The notes below the pieces were generated by a model. The model searched no databases, had not been told where the DNA came from, and saw only the letters and a program-made list of their open reading frames with translations. Of a stretch of 32,311 bases of DNA, positions 1-7,627 are shown one piece after another; position 1 is the first letter of the stretch, and every line of letters starts with the position of its first letter. This stretch comes from Fimbriimonadia bacterium (lineage in GTDB: Bacteria; Armatimonadota; Fimbriimonadia; Fimbriimonadales; GBS-DC). Both the position numbers and the translations under genes were made by a program. The stretch is from assembly GCA_026129765.1 (NCBI GenBank), contig JAHCHP010000030.1, positions 1-32,311 on the forward strand. The letters are read 5' to 3'.

Positions 1-897
1 GAAAATGACCCGCTGATGAAGGCTTACCGGCGCGCTTTTCCTGAACTGTTCAAGCCGATGGACCAGATGCCGCCCGCGCTCAAGGAACACATTCGCTACC
101 CGCAGAGTCTTTTCGCGATCCAAGCTAATTTATTGGAGTTATACCATACTACGGATGCTCGTGTCTTCTTCAACAAAGAAGATGCATGGCTCATTGCACG
201 GGAGTTGTTGCAAGGAAATCGCACTCAACCGATGGAGCCTTACTATGTGATCATGCAACCGCCGGGTGAAAAAGCTCCCCGCTTTGTATTGATTTTACCA
301 TTTACCCCCTTAGGGCGCGACAATATGGTAGCATGGCTGGCGGCGCACTGTGATCCCGACCGATATGGTGAAGTGGAGGTGTATCGTTTCCCGAAGGAGA
401 GGATGGTCTATGGCCCCGCTCAGATTGAAGCGCGAATCAATCAAAATCCAGAAATAGCACAACAATTGAATCTTTGGAACCAGCAGGGTTCGGAAGTCAT
501 TCGGGGGCATCTATTGGTGATTCCTTTCGGTAGAACGATGCTGTATTTCAAACCGATCTACTTAAAAGCTTCGTATGAAGCGGCGATTCCCGAATTGAAG
601 AAGGTCGTGTTGGCGAGTGGAAACCGTGTTGTGATGACCGATACCGTAGAGCAGGGATTGGATGCCTTGATGGGCGAAGCGCGCGCCACTGGCAGAAAAG
701 CGCGCCCGCCGTCTTCCACAGCCACGCCTTCTCCCACCCCGCCCGCAGGCGCGCCTGAGGCTCTGCCAGCTCTGATCGACCGGGCGAACCGCTCCTATGA
801 TGCTGCGCAAGATGCGCTGAAACGCGGCGATTGGACGACCTTCGGAGCCCGCATGAAAGAGGTGGAGGACGCGCTCCGCAAGATGAAATCCCCGTAG
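1..897 (+). CDS. UPF0182 family membrane protein, C-terminal part
   Basis: This is the C-terminal 298 residues of a UPF0182 (COG1615) protein. The frame is open to the first base of the window and reads E-N-D-P-L before the first ATG at 16, so the start lies upstream. Known members are about 900-residue proteins with an N-terminal multi-span membrane region and a large extracytoplasmic domain. The part seen here matches the end of that domain: a DP-(L/I)-x-x-A-Y-R-x-x-F-P-x-L-F segment, the block P-x-x-L-x-x-H-x-R-Y-P-x-x-L-F with L-x-x-Y-H at residues 35-50, and the F-K-P-I-Y-L block near residue 190. A Pro/Ala/Thr-rich linker follows (about residues 240-255), then a final amphipathic helix. 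The molecular function of the family is unknown. A hairpin follows the stop codon directly. Confidence 0.85.
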   Translation, partial: ENDPLMKAYRRAFPELFKPMDQMPPALKEHIRYPQSLFAIQANLLELYHTTDARVFFNKEDAWLIARELLQGNRTQPMEPYYVIMQPPGEKAPRFVLILPFTPLGRDNMVAWLAAHCDPDRYGEVEVYRFPKERMVYGPAQIEARINQNPEIAQQLNLWNQQGSEVIRGHLLVIPFGRTMLYFKPIYLKASYEAAIPELKKVVLASGNRVVMTDTVEQGLDALMGEARATGRKARPPSSTATPSPTPPAGAPEALPALIDRANRSYDAAQDALKRGDWTTFGARMKEVEDALRKMKSP

Positions 898-899
898 GG

Positions 900-931
900 A
901 TACGGGGCTGACGTCTCAATCAGCCCCGTAT
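900..931 (+). terminator. Hairpin after the UPF0182 gene
   Basis: A perfect 12-bp inverted repeat (900-911 and 920-931, starting ATACGGGGCTGA) with an 8-nt loop lies 3 nt after the stop codon. No T-run follows, so it may end transcription with help from a factor or protect the 3' end. Confidence 0.55.
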
Positions 932-991
932 ATCTCGTATAGAGAACATTTTCGGGCTTGCCAATAATAGAAGCATCGCGGAGGTTTAACG

Positions 992-2860
992 ATGCTTCAT
1001 TTCATAAAACGCAGTCGCTATCAAATACGAACGAATCAAACCTATCAGCAGGCGTGCCGCGCCCGATGGGTCTCAGCGCGTTGCCGGTTGGCAGGGGCAG
1101 GATGTGCCGCCGTTTTGTTGCTTCTGTCCGCTTCTGCCCAAGTCGCGACCACGATTTTCGCTCGAAAATTGCATATTCAAACTCCAGCCGAATTTTCCGC
1201 AGGCGGAGTCGCTTGGACGAAATCTTCCATTGGACTGCCCACTTCTTGGAGCGCGGAAGGCAGCGGCATACGTGTTGAAGTGGCGCGCGAAACCGTGTTG
1301 GGAGGCGAAGAGGAGCAAAAAGCGCGTCTTTTGCAAGTCTTACCTAACGCGAACTTGCGTCCCGTTTCCGTGAGCGGTTTTGCGGGATGGGAAGGCGAAA
1401 CCGATCAGGCAGCGATTTTGGGCGTGTCTTCCAAATCTGGGTTCTGGATCGTTTTGGCGCGGGGCGCGAACGCGCTGGCTTTCGCGCGAACCGTGACCTT
1501 AGACCGGGATATGCCTGCCGGGTGGATGCCGCGCGTCCTTCCGGGCGGTATCAGCGCGGTGTTGCCTTACAACTTGACGCAAAGGCGCAATGCCCCTAAC
1601 TACGAACTCCAATTCAACGAATTCAGCATCGACTACCGGATCGATACCGCTTCGCAAGATAAGCGGTTAGATGTGAAAAGCAGTGTTGACACTGCGGTTC
1701 AACAGTTCAAAGCGAACAAGGCTTATACCGATCAGAAAGTGGAACGCAAGCGGGTTCGAGATTTCACGAGCGCGGAACTGGTGATCAAACGGTATAAGGA
1801 AAATGGTCGGGAAAGGCAGGAAATTCTGATTGTGGGGTTGATAGGGCAATCAGGTTTCCAGTTGTCTTGGAAATTCGATCCTCAGCGGAAAGACCACCGC
1901 GAATATTCGAATCGTATCCTCAACACGATTAAGCAGACAAAAGACCCTTTTATTCCCGGTCAGCGGGTGGAGTTTGGCGAGACGGGACTTTCTATCGAGA
2001 CCCAGGCGCGCATGAAGCCTTTGGAAGAGAAATCGGGCGTTCAGGAGTGGTTGGGCGAAACGGGCGGCGCGGTTGTGATGGCGCGTTTTGTGCCAACGTC
2101 CAGTGGCAGCGATACGGTCGATGTTTCGGTTGCAGCCAATGTTTTTCCTTCTGTTGTGAAGTCGCAAATGGGCGAACTGAATGGCTTCAAAACGGAAACC
2201 GTGCCAACTGTGGTGAGCGGTATCAATGGACTGCTGGTGAAAACCGAGTGGAAGAACGGCTACCGACAGGGGTTGTTTGTGGGAACCATGAAAGGCATTT
2301 ATGCGGTGGATGTGACAGGCATCAGCAAGCAGGAAGTGGAGCAGGTGATTCGCAGCGCGCAAATCACGATGGCTCGGCAAGTGGACCCGCTGAAGCAGTA
2401 TCAATTTGAAGGCTCGCGCTTGGTGGTTTTGAGTCTGCCGGATGCTTCGCGTCAAGTGGATAAAGGCGACAAGAACTTTGAAAGTGTGGAGGTGATTCAG
2501 TTTGCCTCGCCGGGCGAAGGCGCCTTTACTTCGGTGCTTCAAAAACTGAAAGATCGGGGGGACGAGGTTGCCGATCTGCCTGCCATGACAAACAACTTCC
2601 TCAAAGAGGTCGCTTCATCCGCGAAGGGGAAACTGAAGATATTGAACCAGGATTGGGGCAGCGACTCGTTGGGCGCGCTTTATTGGGCGGCTTACACCAT
2701 AGAGATCAATGGCGCAACCTTAGAGGGATACATTACGACGGTGGCGTCTGAAGGGGATGTGCTTCTACAAAATGCTTTCTACATGAGCAAAGATTCCAAT
2801 GTCCGCGGCGTGGGGCAAATCATGATGAATTCGTATCGATTGACCATGCTATCACCCTGA
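992..2860 (+). CDS. Secreted protein of unknown function, possible tandem PsbP/MOG1-like modules
   Basis: A 622-residue exported protein that I do not recognise as a named family. The ATG at 992 is preceded by a good ribosome binding site (GGAGG, 7 nt before the start). Residues 1-50 form a long signal region: a basic segment, then a hydrophobic core around residues 36-48 ending at S-A-S-A-Q, a plausible signal peptidase I site. The mature part is largely beta-rich and has no further membrane segment. Several sections appear to repeat one pattern: a strand-rich stretch ending in a helix near I-L-N-T-I-K (about residue 310), S-A-Q-I-T-M (about 460) and N-S-Y-R-L-T-M (the C-terminus). That ending resembles PsbP/MOG1 or LpqN-type alpha/beta sandwich modules, so I infer three or four divergent tandem modules. 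No catalytic motif is evident. The gene stands alone between a hairpin and a convergent gene. Confidence 0.6.
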   Translation: MLHFIKRSRYQIRTNQTYQQACRARWVSARCRLAGAGCAAVLLLLSASAQVATTIFARKLHIQTPAEFSAGGVAWTKSSIGLPTSWSAEGSGIRVEVARETVLGGEEEQKARLLQVLPNANLRPVSVSGFAGWEGETDQAAILGVSSKSGFWIVLARGANALAFARTVTLDRDMPAGWMPRVLPGGISAVLPYNLTQRRNAPNYELQFNEFSIDYRIDTASQDKRLDVKSSVDTAVQQFKANKAYTDQKVERKRVRDFTSAELVIKRYKENGRERQEILIVGLIGQSGFQLSWKFDPQRKDHREYSNRILNTIKQTKDPFIPGQRVEFGETGLSIETQARMKPLEEKSGVQEWLGETGGAVVMARFVPTSSGSDTVDVSVAANVFPSVVKSQMGELNGFKTETVPTVVSGINGLLVKTEWKNGYRQGLFVGTMKGIYAVDVTGISKQEVEQVIRSAQITMARQVDPLKQYQFEGSRLVVLSLPDASRQVDKGDKNFESVEVIQFASPGEGAFTSVLQKLKDRGDEVADLPAMTNNFLKEVASSAKGKLKILNQDWGSDSLGALYWAAYTIEINGATLEGYITTVASEGDVLLQNAFYMSKDSNVRGVGQIMMNSYRLTMLSP

Positions 2861-2930
2861 GCGGAGCGAATGGGTCCGCTGTTGTATTGAGCGGGGTAAC
2901 GGGCTCGCTGCCCGCATTCGTGGGAATGAC
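2860..2930. repeat. Three short tandem stem-loops between convergent genes
   Basis: Directly after the stop codon come three perfect inverted repeats: AGCGGA/TCCGCT (2860-2865, 2875-2880), CGGGC/GCCCG (2900-2904, 2910-2914) and CATTC/GAATG (2915-2919, 2924-2928). They run into the 15-bp hairpin at 2931-2971. The CATTCGTGGGAATGAC part resembles dispersed intergenic repeats of many bacterial genomes, but no second copy was seen in this window. Confidence 0.45.
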
Positions 2931-2971
2931 GAACGAATCTCCCCCCTGTAAAACAAGGGGGAGATTCGTTC
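2931..2971. terminator. Strong bidirectional hairpin terminator
   Basis: A perfect 15-bp inverted repeat (2931-2945 and 2957-2971, arm GAACGAATCTCCCCC) with an 11-nt loop sits between two convergent genes, 8 nt from the stop codon of the minus-strand gene. There is no T-run on either side. It is probably a shared barrier for both transcripts. Confidence 0.6.
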
Positions 2972-2979
2972 GATAGCCC

Positions 2980-3732
2980 TTACGCTTTGCCGCGCTGTTT
3001 CAACGCTTCTAAGCAAAGTCTGGCACATTCCAGAGGCGGATGCGCGTAGGTCTCTTGTTCCACGATATAGACTTCGGTGCCGCCGGTGCTTTCGCAAATT
3101 TCAAAGACCGAATCCCAGTCCACTGCTCCCTCACCTAACACCGCATTCGGGTTCGTTTCGCTGTATTCTTTCAAATGAACGCTCAGGGCGCGTCCAGGAT
3201 ATTTTCTCAACAACGCGACCGGGTCGCCGCCGCCATGCAGCGTGTTCGAGGTATCCAATTGCATCACGACCTCTTTGCTGGTGTTGCCGAACAGGATATC
3301 CCACGCCAACTCGCCTTCGAACACCTGAAAGTCGAAGTGGTGGCTGTGATAGCCGGTAACCATGCCGTGCGGCGCGACTTTCTCAGCGATTTCGTTGAAC
3401 AGCCGGGCGGTTTCCAACAGCGCAGGCTTTGAATTGCGTCGTTCTTCTGCCAACCCCGGCACAATCAGAAACTTACAGCCGATGATTTGGTGGAACTCAA
3501 TGGCGGCGGGCAGGTTGTCGCCCAACAGTTGGTCGATTCCGATATGAGTTCCAAAGCAGTGGATACCGTTATCGTCTAACATGGCGCGCAGGTCCCTTGC
3601 GCTGTAGTCGTAATAGCCTGCAAACTCGACCCCGGCATAACCCATTTTGGCAACGGCTGCTATGGTCCCCGGCAGGTCCTTTTTACAATCTTCTCTGACA
3701 GAATAAAGTTGAAGTCCAATAGGAATAGGCAT
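2980..3732 (-). CDS. Sugar phosphate isomerase/epimerase family protein (xylose isomerase-like TIM barrel)
   Basis: A 250-residue protein of the AP endonuclease family 2 / xylose isomerase-like TIM-barrel superfamily (COG1082; IolE, Hyi and similar). The N-terminus P-I-G-L-Q-L-Y-S-V-R-E-D is the usual first strand of the secreted and cytosolic sugar isomerase group. Metal and active-site positions are visible: the E of G-V-E-F-A-G-Y, the H of Y-H-S-H-H-F-D-F (about 130), the D of Q-L-D-T-S-N (about 160), the H of V-H-L-K-E-Y and the E of V-E-Q-E near the C-terminus. These enzymes isomerise or epimerise keto-sugars, inositol derivatives or hydroxypyruvate; the substrate cannot be told from sequence. 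The ATG at 3732 has a strong ribosome binding site (GGAGGAG, 6 nt upstream). No carbohydrate operon surrounds it. Confidence 0.85.
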   Translation of the reverse strand: MPIPIGLQLYSVREDCKKDLPGTIAAVAKMGYAGVEFAGYYDYSARDLRAMLDDNGIHCFGTHIGIDQLLGDNLPAAIEFHQIIGCKFLIVPGLAEERRNSKPALLETARLFNEIAEKVAPHGMVTGYHSHHFDFQVFEGELAWDILFGNTSKEVVMQLDTSNTLHGGGDPVALLRKYPGRALSVHLKEYSETNPNAVLGEGAVDWDSVFEICESTGGTEVYIVEQETYAHPPLECARLCLEALKQRGKA

Positions 3733-3980
3733 TTAATCTCCTCCAAAGTAAATGGCTCTCATAAGATCGGTTTCTCCCTTCCATTCGGAGGTTGTTCCAA
3801 ACCATGACGCGGTTATTGGACGAAACCAATACTCCTTCCCCCTGCAAGCAAGGGGAACCGGAAGACTCCTTCTCTCTGATTTAGGAAGGGGATTTGCTCC
3901 TCCGAATTCATATGAGAACTGCTCCCTTTCTTTACGCCTTCCAAAGAGAGTTTCCTGCCGTCCAATCCCGGTTTGTCTCT

Positions 3981-5180
3981 TTATTCGTTTCGCAGGCTCT
4001 CCACCGGGTCTTTTCGGGAGGCTCGGTAAGCAGGAACCGTGCCAAACGAAAGCCCCACCAATCCACAGACTGTGAGCGCAAGCGCAATCGTATCCCACGA
4101 AACATAGGGGTTCAGCACCGTATACTGGTCCAATAAAAGGCACACGATCCATGCCAAGCCAATCCCAATCAACCCGCCTAACCAAGCGATGATCAACGCT
4201 TCCAGCAGGAACAACCAAAAGATGTCGCGGCGGGTTGCGCCCACCGTTTTCCGAATCCCGATTTCCCGCACACGTTCATTGACCGACATCCACATCACAT
4301 TCATCACTCCGATCCCGCCCACAAAGAGCGCGATAGAGGTGATACCAGTCAGCGCGACTGCCAGCACATTCAGCAGTTGGAACAGCCGCTTCAGCAGGTC
4401 TTCTTGGGTCAATACCGAGAAGTCATCGCTGCCTCCATGACTCGCTCTTACCGTGCGTTTGATTTGATCGACCAACTGACTGGGGTCCATATTCGGGTCT
4501 GTCTGGACAATAATACGATGCAGCTGCTGACTGCCGGAGGCGCGCTGCATGGCTTGAAGCGGCACATAGATCGCATATTCGAAGCCGCCGCTGCCAAAGA
4601 GCGACCCTTGCGTATTTTCGCCCGTCACCCCTACCACCCGAAACGTATGCCGGTTCAGCTCTACCGTTTTCCCCAGAGGCGAAACTTCTCCGAAGAGTTG
4701 TTGTGCAGGCAGCGGTCCCAGCACGCAAACCTGTTCGTTCGCTTCTGCCTCCGTGAAGAACCGCCCCGCTTTTAAGGGGGTTGGTCGCATTTGGAACCAT
4801 TCGGGTGTTGTGCCTAAAATTAAGCTGGCATCTGCCCATCGCTTGCCCCGGTTCGCGCCGCCCGCCACAAACATAATCGGCGCAACCCGCCGTGTTCCCG
4901 CAATCTGGCGAACGGCGGTGATGTCCTCCGAGCGCAGAGTGCTGAGACCGATAAAACTCATCGGGTTGAAGGGGTTCTGGGGGCTGAGTCGTCCCGGCAG
5001 CAATATGATCAAATTGACTCCCAGCTCTTCTACCTGTTTTTCCACATCGCGCTGAACTCCTTTTGCCAGAGAAACCAACAGCACAATGGAGGCGACCCCG
5101 ACCGCCATGCCGAGACTGCTCAGCCAACTTCTTCGCCGGTGAGACCAAAGGGACTGAAGCGCTTCAAAGAAACTTTTCAT
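3981..5180 (-). CDS. MacB/FtsX-type ABC transporter permease
   Basis: A 399-residue permease of the MacB family (MacB_PCD plus FtsX domains). Residues 1-20 contain the short cytoplasmic lead-in A-L-Q-S-L-W-S-H-R-R-R-S-W, followed by the first membrane helix (about 20-42). A large periplasmic domain (about 45-270) follows, then three C-terminal helices (about 275-300, 325-350, 360-385). The loop R-V-R-E-I-G-I-R-K-T-V-G-A-T-R-R-D-I and the tail A-Y-R-A-S-R-K-D-P-V-E-S-L-R are typical of the FtsX domain. Such permeases work with a separate ATPase and often an adaptor, exporting peptides or lipoproteins or acting as mechanotransmitters. No ATPase is encoded nearby in this window, which is unusual. 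No clear Shine-Dalgarno precedes the ATG; a TACGAT element lies 8 nt before it, so a leaderless start is possible. Confidence 0.88.
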   Translation of the reverse strand: MKSFFEALQSLWSHRRRSWLSSLGMAVGVASIVLLVSLAKGVQRDVEKQVEELGVNLIILLPGRLSPQNPFNPMSFIGLSTLRSEDITAVRQIAGTRRVAPIMFVAGGANRGKRWADASLILGTTPEWFQMRPTPLKAGRFFTEAEANEQVCVLGPLPAQQLFGEVSPLGKTVELNRHTFRVVGVTGENTQGSLFGSGGFEYAIYVPLQAMQRASGSQQLHRIIVQTDPNMDPSQLVDQIKRTVRASHGGSDDFSVLTQEDLLKRLFQLLNVLAVALTGITSIALFVGGIGVMNVMWMSVNERVREIGIRKTVGATRRDIFWLFLLEALIIAWLGGLIGIGLAWIVCLLLDQYTVLNPYVSWDTIALALTVCGLVGLSFGTVPAYRASRKDPVESLRNE

Positions 5181-5279
5181 AAGCAGGAATCGTAGATTTC
5201 TATAGGGAATTAGATTCCCCTAAAGAAGGCGATGAGAGTATCCATAATTAAATATGGAACGAGTTCACCTTCCTTCCTT

Positions 5280-5318
5280 GGGGGTCGCAGGCTTTGCTCT
5301 CCTTTCACTGCTACCCCC
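5280..5318 (-). terminator. Hairpin overlapping the stop codon of the large membrane-protein gene
   Basis: The 11-nt arms at 5280-5290 and 5308-5318 pair with one mismatch (GGGGGTCGCAG arm) around a 17-nt loop. On the minus strand the first arm contains the TAG stop codon (5313-5311). No T-run follows, so this is a probable transcript end rather than a certain one. Confidence 0.4.
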
Positions 5319-7593
5319 CTTTTTCTTCCAAACGAACCGCTGCATCCACACGCGCTTTCTTTGCATGTCCATTCTTATTAGGATACCCCCAATTTGCGCC
5401 GCCCAGTCCAAACTCCAACAGCCATAATGCCAATGCGCTCAATGCCATCAGCGCGCTGAGCAGACCGGCTTCATTGCTGACGACCATCGCGACCGCGCCA
5501 TAAAGGGAAGCCATCACCCCTTTTTTGATTGCGGGCGCGCCCCGCCACAAACGCCTCATTGGCTGCCGAAACCACCGGAACGCAATGAACGCCGCGCATC
5601 CGCCCACCAACAGCGTGAGGGTCAGCCAAGGCGCGCGTTTTATCATAAAATCTTGTTGGAACCGCCAGCGCAGCCACTCCCACAAGTTCCCTTCGCCAGC
5701 CGTCATCTGAGACCACAACTGCCCCAAATGCGATTGAATTTGCCAAGGCTGACGCGAATCGAAAAAGAGAAACCCCAGCGCGATCAAACCGCCTAAGCCA
5801 AACAACGCGGGACCGTGCCAGCGTTCCATGCGTCTGCCCGCATACAGCAGTCCCGCGATACCGAACCCGACTGCCATCGCCACCACGCCTCCCGCGTTTG
5901 CACCCATCAGAGGCAACCCCGTCACGAGCAGAAGCAAGCCAAACATCGCCATGGAGAAGGTCAGGGGTGTGCCGGTCAGCATCTCGCGGGAACGGCTTTC
6001 CATCCAGGCGGCAGGCGCCATAATCCCGAACACCATTAACAGCCCAGCAAAATGATCGCTGATGCCATAAAGACGGTGATGTTCGGGGAAGGCGAGGCTC
6101 AAAATCGAGCGGTGAACGCCATACCCGCCCCCGATGAAAATATCCAAGCAAACCCCGCCTATCGATACCAGCGCGGCAGCGGTGAGAGCCGTTATGCTCA
6201 TGCGATGGCTCAAGAGCGCGGTACAAAGCCCCAAGACTGCCCAGCACGCTACCAACCAACCGGCATTCGTGGCAAAATCTTGGGTGAGATCACCCGTCCA
6301 GAGCGGGAACGGGCAATAACTGCCGGCGATGGCTGCCACTGGGAACAGCGCGAAAACGGCTAAGCCCGCCAAATAGACGCGCCGCGCTGATTGCCACAGA
6401 CGCCCTAAACGCCAAAGCAGCAATCCGGTCAACATCCAGGCTGTGGCGAACCCGGCAAAAACGCTTAAGATGAGAGGAGCGATATCTCGCTGCACACGCC
6501 AAACAGCCTCTATACGTTCAAATTGGGTGTTCATACCGCCCCATCCCAAGCCTGCGCGCGCGCCGCGCGCAAATCGCCGGGGCAGTTCACCATTCCAAAA
6601 CGAATGCCAAGTTAACACGCCTTCCGGCATCTCCAGCAGGCGTTTGTCATGCCAAGCCGCTTGATGGTCGCTCAGCGCGTTGCGCGCCGCAGTCGGGGAA
6701 AAGGCAGGACTACCCATCATCCGGTGTCCTAATCTCCAGCGATCGTCCGACACGGCGCGCAGAAGCGTGGGCGCGATATCTAAATCGATCACCATCCCGT
6801 TCCAGCGCGTAGAGGGCGAGGTCAACGCGCCTCCCTGTATCCGCGCCCGGTATCGCGCGATTCCTGTCAACACGGTCTCTTCTGGCGAAAGGTCATTGGG
6901 TGGTAGGCTGATAATCCAGGTTTCTAATCCTTCTGCAAGTAACAGTTCAAAGGTTTCATAGTCCCATCGTTCCACTTCCAGCAAAACCCAATCGTCTGTG
7001 AGCAACGGGATACTCTGGCAAAGCGTTTCCAGGTCTTCATACTCGCGAGCGGTCATTGACCCGGATGTGCCAATTCCGAGCAGGGCATAAGGCGAGGGGG
7101 GTGGCGAATCTTGGACATAGAGATAGGCGCCCTTCCATCCTGCTTGTTCCAATCGCGCTCCGACCGTTCGTTCCAAGATGCGGCGTCGCTCTAAACCGCC
7201 CGCATTCATCGCCAACAACCGGTTTTGGTTGGCAACCGATCTGCCTGTTCTGCGCTCGAAGGCTTGCGCCGCCGTTCCATTCTCAAACGGATGACCGGGC
7301 ATCAGCAGCAACATGTCTTGAGCGGATGCATTGAAACGAAGCCCTGTACCGAAAGTCAGAGCGCGTGAGGGAAGGCTCATGCCTCGGCTTCCTTGCCACA
7401 GCGCCCAACCTGACTGATGGGTTTCGACTCCGATGAAGGCTTGAGGCGGCAGCGCTTCCCGCGCCAACACAATCACCAGCGACGGTCGTGAATGGGCGCA
7501 TGCAAATGCGAACGCGAGCAGGATGGAAACCAGCAGACGGTAGATCATCAGACAAAGAAAAAGTTCGGGAAGCCGCCTCGTTTTCCTTTTCAA
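5311..7593 (-). CDS. Multi-span membrane protein with an alkaline-phosphatase-like extracytoplasmic domain, unknown function
   Basis: A 760-residue protein with no family I can name. The frame opens with TTG at 7593; an in-frame ATG 15 codons later (M-I-Y-R-L-L-V) is an equally possible start, and neither has a clear ribosome binding site. A hydrophobic signal/anchor lies at about residues 16-33. An extracytoplasmic domain of about 330 residues follows, then some ten predicted membrane helices between about 370 and 730 and a basic C-terminal tail. In the ectodomain, P-S-L-V-I-V-L-A-R-E near residue 38 and V-I-D-L-D-I-A-P-T-L-L near 270 resemble the first strand and the D-I-A-P-T-L motif of the alkaline phosphatase/sulfatase superfamily. 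The usual metal-binding residues are not all apparent, so it may be a non-catalytic fold. It is divergent from the truncated regulator at 7628. Confidence 0.55.
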   Translation of the reverse strand: MKRKTRRLPELFLCLMIYRLLVSILLAFAFACAHSRPSLVIVLAREALPPQAFIGVETHQSGWALWQGSRGMSLPSRALTFGTGLRFNASAQDMLLLMPGHPFENGTAAQAFERRTGRSVANQNRLLAMNAGGLERRRILERTVGARLEQAGWKGAYLYVQDSPPPSPYALLGIGTSGSMTAREYEDLETLCQSIPLLTDDWVLLEVERWDYETFELLLAEGLETWIISLPPNDLSPEETVLTGIARYRARIQGGALTSPSTRWNGMVIDLDIAPTLLRAVSDDRWRLGHRMMGSPAFSPTAARNALSDHQAAWHDKRLLEMPEGVLTWHSFWNGELPRRFARGARAGLGWGGMNTQFERIEAVWRVQRDIAPLILSVFAGFATAWMLTGLLLWRLGRLWQSARRVYLAGLAVFALFPVAAIAGSYCPFPLWTGDLTQDFATNAGWLVACWAVLGLCTALLSHRMSITALTAAALVSIGGVCLDIFIGGGYGVHRSILSLAFPEHHRLYGISDHFAGLLMVFGIMAPAAWMESRSREMLTGTPLTFSMAMFGLLLLVTGLPLMGANAGGVVAMAVGFGIAGLLYAGRRMERWHGPALFGLGGLIALGFLFFDSRQPWQIQSHLGQLWSQMTAGEGNLWEWLRWRFQQDFMIKRAPWLTLTLLVGGCAAFIAFRWFRQPMRRLWRGAPAIKKGVMASLYGAVAMVVSNEAGLLSALMALSALALWLLEFGLGGANWGYPNKNGHAKKARVDAAVRLEEKGG

Positions 7594-7605
7594 TCGTGTT
7601 CCACA

Positions 7606-7619
7606 GGTACAATCATACC
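7606..7619. promoter_or_regulatory. Near-palindromic -10 element in a divergent promoter region
   Basis: GGTACAATCATACC places TACAAT on the plus strand 14 nt before the ATG at 7628. On the minus strand it places TATGAT 18 nt before the TTG at 7593. It resembles the perfect palindrome at 10786-10799. No TTGACA-like hexamer is evident at the usual distance. Confidence 0.5.
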
Positions 7620-7627
7620 ATCATCTT

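Noticed and set aside
548..919. A 123-codon minus-strand frame under the UPF0182 gene
   Set aside because: Arg/Ser/Pro-rich shadow translation of a conserved gene on the other strand.
1850..2542. A 230-codon open frame on the minus strand
   Set aside because: It lies wholly inside the secreted-protein gene, has a His/Arg-rich unnatural composition and no start signals; it is an antisense shadow.
3733..4218. A 161-codon minus-strand frame spanning the end of the ABC permease gene
   Set aside because: It overlaps the well-supported permease in another frame, and its translation has no domain features.
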